Shown here one piece after another: positions 45,545 through 57,060 of a stretch of DNA of 64,000 bases. The stretch covers positions 39,151,734 to 39,215,733 of the forward strand of contig JARZZO010000014.1 in assembly GCA_030544215.1 (NCBI GenBank), in the 5' to 3' direction. The position numbers and the translations under genes are program-made. Position 1 is the first letter of the stretch, and each line of letters starts with the position of its first letter. This DNA comes from Zantedeschia hybrid cultivar. Taxonomy: Eukaryota > Streptophyta > Magnoliopsida > Alismatales > Araceae. Under the pieces are notes generated by a model. The model ran no database searches and was not told where the DNA came from. It worked only from the letters and a program-made list of their open reading frames with translations.

Positions 45545-47328
45545 CCACTGTGTTTTCGCCGTTTCGATCTCTTTCTGATAATTTTGTGATTAATTCCATG
45601 CATGTGATGCATTCATGAGATGAACACAACAAGTTTAAGACAAACTGTAAGCATTAAATTTATTTTATTTTTTGCAATTTTCGTGTGTTCTTCGTCGGAC
45701 GAAGAACAACTCGTATCGGATTGTTCACGGGCATCCCAAGCATTGGGAAGGGCTCGATGGAGCATGGGATTCTTCCCATGGGGTCGTGCATCGAAGCTAT
45801 GATCTTGTATCATGACTGGGAGGATTAATAAGCCCTATATTTATTTTTATTTAAAAAAAAAAAACATGGGGTTTCTCTAATTTTGCAGAAAATAAAATTT
45901 TCGGGGGGTTTTTTGGAAGCTCCCCGCCGGCAACCAGGGGTTGCCGGCACCGGTGACTCCGGGCACCGGCGACCACCCTCCGGCCAGGGCCCTGCCGACC
46001 GGCACCTGCGGGGTAGGCTGCCGGCGGCAGGGAGCCGCTGCCCCTTCACCCTGCGCGCAGCTAGGGTTTCCTAGCTGCGCTCGGGTGAAGGGGGCGGGCC
46101 CGACGGGCCTGGCCGGGCCCCGGGTCCGAGCCAGCCGGCCCTGGACCTGGACCAGGTCTGCACCCTTGTGGGCGGACCTGGGTCCGAACCAGGGACCGGA
46201 TGGGCTCAGCCTAGGTCCGGTCCGGTCCATTGGACCCCTGCCCCTTTTTCCCCTTTTATTTTCTTGTTTTTTAATCCTTATTTTATCTATTTATTGTTCC
46301 AAATTAAAACATAATTTAATTATTATTTGTAATGGGATTTTACAATAAGATTAAGCTCTATTTTTAATTTTATGGTTCAACAATTAGATTAATATGGATT
46401 AATGTGATAATTAACAAGTTGTTGTTAATTTAATCTAATTGTTAGATTAAAGGACATAATTGGAGAATAAATTTAATTGTTAAATTTATCATTTAATGTA
46501 AGTTAATCTTATCTGCATGGAATGTTACAATCTTGTCAAATTAGAGTTTATGTGCATTTATTTTGATGTGCATTAGTTTGCTTGTTTGAATTAGATTTAA
46601 ATTAGCATACTTTGACTTAATGAAATTTTTCGAAAATTCTAAATCCAATTTTGATTGGTCCCTGGTTTTATGAAACCTAAAATTATAAGTTATTTTCGAA
46701 AATTTTAATTAGCCATTTGATGTGCTATTTCATGTGTGGTTTGCTTAAATAAAACACATGGTGGTCATGGACGAGCATTATTTGTGGATATGGAATGTGA
46801 TTGTGTGGTTTATTGTTTATTAATAAATAGAGGTCTGCGAACCTCTCCTTCTCATTTTCCATTGTACTTCTACCTTCCTCCTTGATGTAATCGCCATAAG
46901 GCTTCCTCTTTTAAATTATCATGTAATTGAGAATTATGAAGTAATTTGATCGAGACAGCTACGCGCGGAGCGAGGATGATTCACAATTGCCGACCATATG
47001 AAAATGAAGGAGTTCATTGAATCCATGGGTTTACAGACTCATAATATAAGTTGTTATATTGTGCATGTGTGTGCGTTTGACTGTCTGGCTCAAGTCAAAC
47101 CGCAGTGCCGTCCATGACCACACTAATGACATGTATGTGATGCGTGTGCTTAATATTTGCTAGGTTATTAGTATTTATAATATATTCGATATATTTAATA
47201 CTATCACCTAGGATGAGACCAAACTAAATAAGTAAAACCTTCGTTACAAATTCTAAGACGTAGCGCGAGTCATTGAGAATGCACCGCGTGGCTCTCCATC
47301 AATATGATCAGTAGAACTTAATTAAGTG
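45545..47328 (+). other. Long leader of copia B
   Basis: Untranslated. A GC-rich block at 45905-46245 contains repeated CCGG/GGCC words, and a large AT-rich part follows. The CCATAAGGC block near 46892 and the block CGCGAGTCATTGAGAATGCA with CCGCGTGGCTC (47263-47293) also occur in A and C. Short frames here are composition-driven. Its length, about 2.3 kb with the hairpin part, is constant among A, B and C. Confidence 0.7.
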
Positions 47329-47722
47329 ATGGCAGATACTATGTGTTTACCCGAGGTCTACCATTGTCTGTTGAGAGGACTGTTGATCATGGCATTAGAT
47401 GCCTTTGGATAAGAGTAGATGAATGATATAGTTATCCACGTGTTTATCCGGGAACTATATTTCTACTTTACTCTATCACGTATTGATGGTAAAGCTTAGA
47501 CCGGGGATAATGGTCTACTGTGTTTACCCGGGACCATTAAACTTGGGAGCCGAAATATGATCGGATATTGCAAGGAGTTGCAATTATCATGAGATGATTG
47601 CTCTGAGATAGCGGTATGATACTACGTATTTACCCGAGGTCATACTGTAATGCTTGGAGATTCTGATCCCCACTAGGAGATAGTTGGCGTCTCCCGTTCT
47701 GTATTATCTGAAAGTTATACAG
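47329..47722 (+). other. Structured pre-gag leader of copia B
   Basis: Four hairpins share the loop core GTGTTTACCCGAGG or a close variant. Arms: 47329-47336/47357-47364; 47426-47433/47453-47460 (perfect 8 bp); 47508-47515/47532-47539 (perfect 8 bp); 47612-47619/47640-47647. Smaller hairpins lie at 47391-47403 (GGCAT/ATGCC), 47568-47583 (TTGCAA, GGAG, TTGCAA) and 47699-47722. Stems differ in sequence between hairpins and between elements A, B and C yet remain paired. The gag ATG is 107 nt downstream. It may be a packaging, dimerisation or translation-entry structure; the function is inferred, not shown. Confidence 0.75.
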
Positions 47723-47829
47723 TCTGTCGAAAATTAGTGGGAGTAAAACTAGATAATAAAAGACCATATCTTGTTTTAGTTAATATGAATATCTGCTAAT
47801 TATCAATTGATTATCTCCTGTAGGCCAGA

Positions 47830-50800
47830 ATGTCGCACCATAACCCATTGCGAGGCATACTTGATGTCAACCGTTTGACAGGCACCAATTACTCAGACTG
47901 GCTCAGAAACCTGAAGATAGTCCTCAGGTCTGAGCAGATTGCCTACGTCTTGGATAATGAACCTCTTACTGAACCAGCATTAGATGCCCCAGAGGAGGAA
48001 ATGATAGCGTATGAAAAATGGAAGGAAGATTCCACCATGGCCCAATGCTACATGTTAGCCTCTATGAGCAATGAGTTGCAGAGGCAACATGAAGAGATGG
48101 ATGTTAGATCCATCATGCTCCATTTGAAGGAGCTATTTGGTGAGCAGAGCAGAATCGAACGATATGAGATATCGAAGAATCTGTTCAAGGCTCAGATGGC
48201 AGAGGGAACTTCAGTACAGAATCACATGCTGAAGATGATTGAGTGGGTGGAGAGGCTTGATGCTCTTGGGATTACACTTCCCAAGGAGATGCACACAGAC
48301 CTCGTGTTGTCTTCACTTCCACCGTCATGTGCTCAGTTCATCGTTAATTTTAACATGAACAAGATCCAGGCCACCTTAGCTGAACTACTGAACATGTTAA
48401 AGACTGCTGAAGGGAACCTTGTGAAGGATAAACCCCAAGTCCTCATGGTTGGTAAGACCAACAGAAAAAGACTTGCAGTTCAAGCTTTTCGAAAGAATAA
48501 GAACAAGGTTCAGAGAAAGGCAAAGGTTGTCAAGAAAGACAAAGGTAAAAGTGCTGAGAAAGGTGATTGCTTCTACTGTCACCAGAAAGGCCATTAGAAG
48601 AGGAATTGCAAAGAATACCTCAAGGACAAGGCTCAAGGAACTGTGAAGCAGCAGGACGCTTCAGATATGTATATGATAGATGTAAACTTGTCAATAAGAG
48701 ATTGTACATCATGGGTATTAGATACTGGATGTGTATCACATATCTGCAATTCTGTGCAGGCATTGACAAGAAGGCGTAAGCTGAGGACCAGCGAGGTGGA
48801 GCTGAGGCTAGGTAATGGCGCAAGAGTTGCGGCGATTGCTGTGGGGACAGTGAAGCTCAAGCTACCATCTGGAGACACATTTTTATTAGATGAATGTTAT
48901 TATGTACCTAGCATAATAAGAAACATCATTTCTATTTCATGCTTAGATAGAATTAGATACAATTTAAATTTTGGGAACAATAGTTGTTCAATTAATTTCG
49001 AAAATAAATTAATAGCTTCTGCTATTTTGTCCAATGGTTTGTATCTATTAAATGTGTCTCATGATAATTTACACATCAGTTCTTCACTTAAAAGTAGTAA
49101 GTATGAAATGAACAAAGCCTACTTGTGGCATTGTAGGCTTAGACACATTGGTGAAAACAAACTCCAAAGGATGCATAAAGATGGATATTTAGATCCATTT
49201 GATTATGAATCATATGCAACCTGTGAGTCATGTTTAATGGGTAAAATGGCTAAGTCTCCATTTAGTGGAACTGGAGAATGAGCCAAAGACATATTATAAC
49301 TCATACATTCAGATGTATGTGGTCCTATGTCAACCCAAGCCATTGGTGGTTTCTCATACTTCATTACATTTATTGATGATTACTCAAGGCTTGGATATAT
49401 ATACTTATTGAAGTATAAATATGAAGCCTTTGAGAAATTCAGAGAATTTAAGAATGAAGTAGAAAAGCAAACAGGAAAGAGTATAAAAACCATCCAATCT
49501 GATCGGGGTGGTGAATACTTGAGTACAGAGTTCATTAAATACTTAAAGGATAATAGTATCCTTTCTCAGCTTACACCTCCTTATACACCTCGGATGAATG
49601 GTGTATCAGAAAGGAGAAATCGCACATTAATGGAAATGGTGCGATCCATGATGAGCATATCCAAATTACCAGTGTCCTTATGGGGATATGCACTTAGCTC
49701 GGCTATGTATATCCTGAACAAGGTACCCAGCAAATCTGTTGAAACCACTCCATATGAGATATGGAATGGAAGGAAACCAGACCTTAAACATGTTAAAGTC
49801 TGGGGATGTCCTGCTCATGTTAAAAGACATGACGCAGATAAGCTAGAATCCAGAACTGACAAATGCAGATTTGTAGGATATCCAAAGGAAACTTATGGAT
49901 ATTACTTTTATCATCCTAACGAACAAAATGTGTTTGTAGCCAGGAGAGCTGTCTTTCTGGAAGAAGATTATATTATCCAGAAGGACAGTAGGAGCAAAGT
50001 GATTCTGGAAGAAATTCCAGACCCACAAACTGGCAATGGTTCATCAGATGAACCGTCAGTTTCTGAACATGTTCAAAATGATACACAGGAACCTCGTAGG
50101 TCTGAAAGAGTACCTAAACCACCAGAAAGATATATAGGACATATTAATTTGGATGGTTCAAAGATACTCTATAATGAGGATGATGATCCTAAGACTTACC
50201 AGGAGGCCATTGAAAGTCCAGAGGCCGGAAAATGGCGGGAAGCCATGAATTCTGAAATACAGTCCATGTACATCAACCAAGTTTGGAACTTGGTAGATTT
50301 GCCCGATGGTATAGTACCTATCTGTTGCAAATGGATCTTTAAAAGAAAGATTGGTGTAGATGGACGTATTGAGACTTATAAAGTAAGATTAGTGGCAAAA
50401 GGCTATCGTCAAAGACAAGGTGTTGACTATGACGAAACTTTTTCACCCGTTGCTATGATTAAGTCTATTAGAATTCTTCTCGCCATTGCTGCCTACCATG
50501 ATTATGAAATCTGGCAGATGGATGTGAAGACTGCCTTCCTCAATGGAAACCTTGAGGAGGAGGTGTATATGATACAACCAGAAGGATTCACATCTAAAGA
50601 ATCTCCAAACATGGTATGCAAGTTGCGGAGGTCCATTTATGGACTGAAGCAAGCTTCCCGAAGCTGGAACATAAGATTTGATGAGGCAATCAAATCTTAT
50701 GGCTTCCTTAAGAATGAAGATGAGCCCTGTGTATACAAGAAAAACAGTGGGAGCGCAATCACATTTTTGATTCTTTGCGTTGACAACATCCTACTCATTG

Positions 50801-51756
50801 GGAATGATGTAGGAATGATGTCATCAGTAAAGATATGGCTGTCAAAGGACTTCTCCATGAAGGATTTGGGAGAAGCATCTTACGTATTAGGAATACGGAT
50901 CTATAGAGATAGATCAAAGAAGATGCTAGCTTTAACCCAATCCATGTACATAGAAACCATTGTCAAAAGGTTTAGCATGAAAAATTCCAAGAGAGGTCTC
51001 ATACCGATGAGACATAGAATTTCACTCTCTAAAGGTCAGTCTCCCAAGACACCTGAAGAGAGGGCTGTGATGGATAAAGTCCCCTATGCTTCTGCCATAG
51101 GGTCCATCATGTATGCCATGCTATGTACCAGACCTGATGTAGCATATGCTCTAAGTATTACGAGCAAGCATCAGGCAGATCCAGGTGATGAACACTGGAA
51201 GGCTGTGAAATGCATCCTTAAGTACTTGAGAAGGACTAAGGATCTATTTCTAGTCTATGGAGGAGGAGACTTAAAGCTGCAAGGATACATTGACTCGAGT
51301 TTTCAATCTGATCCTGATGACAGCAAGTCAACATCAGATTTTGTTTTCACACTCAACGGGGGAGCAGTGAGCTGGAAAAGTTCCAAGTAGGAAACCACTG
51401 CTGATTTGACAAAGGAAGTCGAGTATATTGCTGCTGCTGAAGCCGCCAAAGAAGCTGTATGGATGAAGAAATTCATCGGCGTTTTTGGTGTGGTGGAAAG
51501 CATATCTGGTCCCGTCCCACTGCTGCGTGACAACAATGGGGCGATTGCTTAAGCGAAAGAGCCGAGGTCTCATCAGAAGTCGAAGCACATTCTGCGGCGC
51601 TTTCATCTGATCAGAGAGATTATAGCTCGAGGAGATGTCGTGGTGGAAAGAGTTCCCTCAGCCGACAACATAGCAGATCCACTTACAAAGCCTTTGTCTC
51701 AAAATGTTTTTAAGCGTCACTTAGAGAATATGGGTATTCTGTATAAAAGTAATTGA
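47830..51756 (+). pseudogene. Copia B gag-pol, 5 in-frame stops
   Basis: One unbroken phase of 1308 codons from ATG 47830 to TGA 51754-51756, interrupted only by stops at 48595 (TAG), 49279 (TGA), 49297 (TAA), 51388 (TAG) and 51550 (TAA). Domains: gag (residues 1-246, WLRNLKIVLRSEQIAYVL near the start); CCHC knuckle with C247, C250, H255 and C260, where codon 256 is TAG; protease LDTG near residue 298; integrase zinc region and core (SDVCGPM, QSDRGGEY, SERRNRTLMEM); RT with DVKTAFLNG; RNase H to the end. The RT active site reads CVDN instead of YVDD, so polymerase activity should be lost. No frameshift has accumulated, which indicates a fairly recent copy. Confidence 0.95.
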
Positions 51757-51759
51757 CTT

Positions 51760-51776
51760 TAGTCCAAGTGGGAGAT
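51760..51776 (+). other. Polypurine tract of copia B
   Basis: CCAAGTGGGAGAT precedes the 3' LTR TGTTAG. The same tract precedes the LTR in C (63957-63968) and, in rc, in A. It primes plus-strand DNA synthesis. Confidence 0.88.
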
Positions 51777-52952
51777 TGTTAGTATTAGATGGTCTCAAAG
51801 TCAATCCGATACTATGTACTTATTCATATTATTAATAAATGGCAATAATTCATTGTGTGTAATTAATTCGATCTCTGTTTATCATATCACGATGAAGTCC
51901 ATGAACATGTGCAACAGTCCTCGAATTATGATGAGATTATAATTACGGGACCGAAGACTTATAAACACATGTTCTTAATTGTTCCTAGTCATAGGATGTT
52001 TGAGATAGGACATCAAACATCCAGATAGACTAGTATAGGTTACTTCAGCTCATATGATGAGGGTGACTGATCCCATAAGTCACTTGTGTGTAGACACTAT
52101 GCTGGACCTGTAGGTGCTCATTGCTGAATGAGTTCACTGAACTGATCCGACTATGAATCGCTGGATGGTAAACACCTCACTGTTAACCAGCTCGATTCTT
52201 TTGTCACGGTTGCGTAGATGATCCTTGGACCTGAGACACCAAAGATATCTTGTTGGTAGGTTTCTGAACTTTGACCTTCACTAACGAATCCCTAACCATG
52301 GGTTATCAATAAGTCAAGCGATCGGGTTCAGGGAAATGCCCTCGAAGGTAATTGTGTGTTCAATACGGGATCATCCGCTCTCGGTAGTTTGAGGGAGAAT
52401 GTTCCGAGAATGATGCGCTTAAAGTCCCTGGCCAGGGCGGACTTTGTATTCGATAAGGAGTTATCAGATTCAAATTAGTGACATCTGATTCAAGTGAATC
52501 GACCGTATAGGGTTTAACAGTAAACCATGCCCTAGGTCGATTCGGGAACATTGCACGGATGAAGGATTATATCCGCGCGCTAACCGATGACAGAAAGGTT
52601 CCAATAGAGGGTTGCGATAACCCCAGCGCCATCCAGGATTACGCGATATTGCTTGGCATCCAACGTGATCGGAAGTCCATTCGAATTTATTGTGGGACAT
52701 TAAATTCGGCTGATTAATTGAATATAAGGATATTAATTAATTCAGTGGGTCAGTAAATGGTTACTGGACTTAATGGGCTATTAACTGGACTGGTATTTGG
52801 GCCTAGAGGGTCACACGGAAATGGTTTTCAAGTCGATGGATAATCCGACAGGATTTCGGACAAGTCTGGGTTTTTATGAAAAATCGCAAACAAACTTATT
52901 ATAAAAGAACGGATTCTATGTCGGGGGCCAGCAACCTTGACCTAGCGTTCGT

Positions 52953-52988
<36 letters not shown>

Positions 52989-53369
52989 GGGCGTGCGACA
53001 CGAGGCGGCCATCTGGAGGCTCCGCTTCGAATCCCGACTGCTTCACCTTCCGTCCGACGGGAGATTCTGAATCCGCATGTCGCGGAGGATTACACGCAGC
53101 CAGACGGAATCTACGAACGCCGCAGCGAGCGAGGAAGCGCGGACGATCCATCGCGAGGAGAACCACGTGGCTACCGCTAGAGGTCGGGCATCTGTGGGAC
53201 TTGCGGCATCGCTCTGATGGAACTGGAAAACGAACACGGATTCGAGTCCGTGCAAGGTTAATCCGATTTACTCCGGTTTTATTTCTACGATCAAAACGGG
53301 ACAGATCCGATCCCGAATATTTTATTCCGCTGCGTTTTTCGGTCGGATCTCGACACAGCGAATCCAACA
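51777..53369 (+). repeat. 3' LTR of copia B
   Basis: 1593 bp, TGTTAGTATTAG to GCGAATCCAACA. The CT tract at 52957-52986 is about 4 bp longer than in the 5' LTR. It retains the canonical TG end that the 5' LTR has lost. Confidence 0.95.
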
Positions 53370-54427
53370 TCCCTAACCATGGGTTATCCATAAGTTAGAT
53401 GATCGGGTTCGAAGAAATGCCCTCAAACGTAATTATGTGTTCAATATGGGATCATCCGCTCTTGGTATTATGAGAGATAATGTTCCAAGAATGATGCGCT
53501 TAAGTTCCTGGCTAGGGCAGACTCTATATCAGATAAAGAGTTATCTGATATAGATTAGCGGCATCTGATTCAAGTGATTCAACTGGGTAGGGTTTAACAG
53601 TAAACCATACCGTTGGTCGATTCGAGAACATTGCACGGATGAGGGATTATATCCGCGTGCTAACCAATGACGGAAAGGTTCCAATAGAGGATTGCGATAA
53701 CTCCAATGCCATCCAAGATCACGCGATGTTGCTTGGCGTCCAACGTGATCGGAAGCTCGTCCAAATCTGCTGTGGGATAATAAATTCGGCTGATTGATTA
53801 ATATAAGGATATTAATTAGTTCAGTGGGTCCGTAAAGAGTTACTGGGCTTAATGGGTCATTAACTGGACTGGTATTTAGGTTTAGAGGGTCACACGCAAA
53901 AGGTTTTCAAGTCGATGGATAATTTGACGGGATTTCGAATAAGTATGGGTTTTTATGAAAAACTGCAAATACACTTATTATAAAAGAACGACCGCTAGGT
54001 CGGGGGCTAGCAACCTTGACCTAGCCACTGCCCTCTCTCTCTCCTTGGTGCACCTCTCGAGGCAGGCCCCCTGGAGGATCTGCTCCGGCCCTCGACAGCT
54101 CCACTTCTTGTTCAATGGGAGTTTCTGAATCCGCATGTCGTGGCGGATTACGTGCAGCCAAACGGGATCTACGGACGCTGCATCGAGCAAGGAGGCGAGG
54201 ACGATCCATTGCGAGGAGAACCGCTTGGATATCACTAGAGGTCGGGCACCTGCGCGGCTTGCGGCATCGCTCTGGCAGCACCGAAGAACGAATGCGGATT
54301 CGAATCCGCGCAAGGTAAATACGAGTTTCCGCTTTAGGTTTTTGTTGATCGAAACGGGACAGATCTGTTCCTGAATTATTTTTTCACTGCGTTTTTTCGG
54401 ATGGATCTCAACACAGCGAACCCAACA
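53370..54427 (+). repeat. 5' LTR of copia C, right part
   Basis: Continues from 43934 after the second TSD copy TCCCT. TATA box TATAAAAG at 53979-53986. Ends GCGAACCCAACA. This part is more diverged from B's LTRs than they are from each other. Confidence 0.93.
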
Positions 54428-54428
54428 G

Positions 54429-54446
54429 TGGTATCAGAGCCAGGTT
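54429..54446 (+). other. Primer-binding site of copia C
   Basis: TGGTATCAGAGCCAGGTT one nt downstream of the 5' LTR, complementary to initiator Met-tRNA. Confidence 0.95.
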
Positions 54447-56325
54447 CCACTATGTTCTTCGTCGTTTCGATCTCTAAACTTGTGGTTTTCGAATTTATTC
54501 CATGCTAGAATTTATTTTCTTGAATGATTAATATTCATGAGATGATTACCGCGATGCGCAATTTTAATTTGTAGAAATTAAATTTTATTTTGGGGTTTTC
54601 GTCGTGTTTTTCGTTGGACGAAGAACGCTTTATTCTTGAGGGATGTGGATCCATGAGATTGATTTTTAGGACTAGGATCGCTGCAAACCATGCCCACCGG
54701 TGCTGGACAAGATGCCGGCGGCATGGGGAGCTTAGGACGGTCGGCCATGGCCTTTTTTTTGTTCGTCCCGCGTTTTTGAAACCGGCAAGAAAGGGGGTTT
54801 AAAGAAGGAAAAAAAAAAAACCACCGTAGCCCTTCTCGGGCCAGCTTCGGTCGCCGAACGGCACCGGCGACGTCGCTGTTGCCGGCGGATGGGCGTCGGT
54901 GCCCGGCCGGTGCTGGTGCCGGCACCGGAAGGGGCCGCCCAAGAGGACGGCTGCCGTCGGGTTCCCTACAACGCAGGGAACCCTCGGGCAGGACCCGTTG
55001 GGCGGCTAGGGTTTCGGCGGCTACCTTAGCCGCCGACGGGGTCCAGACCACTGGACCCTGGCCAGGCCAAGTGGTCCGAGCCAGGACCCAGCAGGAATCA
55101 GACCAAGCCTACCGGCCTGGGTCCGAGCCCCTTGTTGGGCCCTAGCTCGGCCCTGGCCCGAGCCAGGGGCTTAGCTAGACTGAGCCATATTTGCCCCCCC
55201 CCCCCCCCCCCCCCCCCCCGCCTTTTTCCTTCAATAATTAGGGCTCAATAAAGGGCCCAATAATTTTTGAATATTTTAAAAATTAAAATTTTTTATTGTT
55301 AAAATGTGATTTTGAAAATAAAATCAAATTCAAAATTATTAATTTTGGGTCCTAATAAAGGATTATGAATCTTTATTGTTTAATTGACAAATGTTGTTAA
55401 TTCAGGTTATTGATCTAAGGTGTTAGATTGATTTTATTATTGTTTAATTGTTAAATTACCTCATTTGTTTGAATTGTTCAAATTTAGCATAGAATATTCC
55501 TAAACCATTAATTTTAGTGTTTGTGCACATGTGATGTGTTATCATTGTTGATTTAAATTTGATTTAATTAGCATGATTAAACTGATAATCCTTTTTTTTG
55601 AAAATCCTAATTCTCCAAATTTTGTTTGGTCCCTGGATTTTTGAAACCAAAATATTATTTATTTTCAAAAACCATGTGTTGTGCTAAATCATATGTAGTT
55701 TGTTTAATTAAAAATTACATGCTGGTCATGGATGAGCATTTGTCCTTTGTGGATGTGGATGATGATATATGTGAATACTTGGATTATTAATTGTTAATAA
55801 ATAGAGGTCTACGTACCTCTCCCTCTCTCATATTCCACTATATCTCTACCTCTCTCCTTAATGTACTCGCCTTAAGGCTCCCTCTTTTAAATTAACATGT
55901 AATTGGAATTTATAATGTAATTTGATCGAGCCGGCTGAGAATGGAGCGAGGATGATCCACAACTGCAACCAAGAAGGAGATAAAGGAGTTCATTCGGCCT
56001 ATGAGTTTGCTGACTTATGATATAATCGTTATATTGTTCATATTTGTGTGTTTGACTATCTGGCTCAGGTCAAACCACAGTGCCATCCATGACCACACTA
56101 ATGACATGTATGCGATGCGTATGTTTTCTTTTGATTACGAATCAAATAACCTAGGTTATTAGTATATGTAATATATTCGATATATTTAATACTATCAGCT
56201 AAGATGAGACCAAAGTAAATAAATAAAACCTTCGTTACAAAGTTTAAGCTGTAGCGTGAGTCATTGAAAATACACCGCGTGGCTCTCCATCAATATAGTT
56301 AATAGAACTTAATTAAGTGGTGGCA
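54447..56325 (+). other. Leader of copia C, first part
   Basis: Untranslated. A GC-rich block at 54690-55190 ends in a 26-nt poly-C run, then comes AT-rich sequence. Blocks shared with B include the CCTTAAGGC region near 55870 and the CCGCGTGGCTC region at 56275. It stops inside the first leader hairpin, where element D interrupts it. Confidence 0.7.
55194..55219 (+). repeat. Poly-C run (26 nt)
   Basis: Twenty-six consecutive C residues directly after the GC-rich leader block. Homopolymers of this length are prone to length error in sequencing and assembly. Confidence 0.9.
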
Positions 56326-56359
56326 TAACATTTAGATTGAATTAAAAATTCCTTAATAA

Positions 56360-57060
56360 CTCTTATAAAGGAATTTCTAATTTCAATTTTAAATACTTAA
56401 CAACTCTTTGTTAAGAACCCCTTTAGTAAATAAAATTTCTCAATAACAATTATTAATAAATATAAATTAGAACATTTCTAATTAAAAATAATCTAACAAT
56501 TAGATAATTTAATCTCTTAATAACTTTTATTAAAAGATCATTTTAAGTAAATAAAATCTTCAAAACTTTAATTAAAAGATATTTGAGAAAATTAATTAAT
56601 TTATCTTAATAACTGTTATTAAGAGTTAATTAGTCCTTAATAGCTTTTATTAAGGATTATTTCACAAAAGTTAATTAACTCTAGCAATATTTTATTATTA
56701 AGAGTCAACTAATCACTTATTAACATTTTATTAAGTGTCCTTTAATTAAAGTTAAATTTCATAACAACAATTGTTTAAGAAATTAAATGTATCTAATCAC
56801 TTAACTTAAATAAATTAACAACATTTGTTAATTATATTTAAGGTTACAATCTTAAAATAATTAACAACACTTGTTAATACTTAATTTAAGATCTGATCTT
56901 AAGTAACCCCACTAATCACTTATATAAAATATATTAACAACATTTGTTAATAACTTAAAATAAATTAACAACCCTTGTTAATTATTTTAAGTTCACATCT
57001 TAAATAAAATTATTTAACAACAATCGTTAAACTATTTTAAGAACACTTCTTAAAATAATT
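56360..57060. repeat. AT-rich hairpin array in element D leader
   Basis: Counterpart of 33550-34260 in A. Examples: arms TCTTAATAA (56604-56612) and TTATTAAGA (56616-56624) with loop CTG, and ATTAGAA / TTCTAAT near 56466-56482. Many further AACAAC...TTGTTAA pairs follow to 57040. The first stem is identical to the one at 33882-33902 in A, where the loop is CCG. Confidence 0.75.

Larger units (their letters stand above)
43935..53369 (+). mobile_element. Copia element B, complete, nested in C's 5' LTR
   Basis: 9435 bp with perfect TSD TCCCT at 43930-43934 and 53370-53374. LTRs are 43935-45525 (1591 bp) and 51777-53369 (1593 bp). PBS, a 2.3-kb leader, a single gag-pol phase and a polypurine tract lie between. 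The LTRs differ at a few percent of positions by eye. Joining 43934 to 53375 restores a continuous C-type LTR, which proves the nesting. B belongs to the same family as C but inserted later. Confidence 0.96.
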
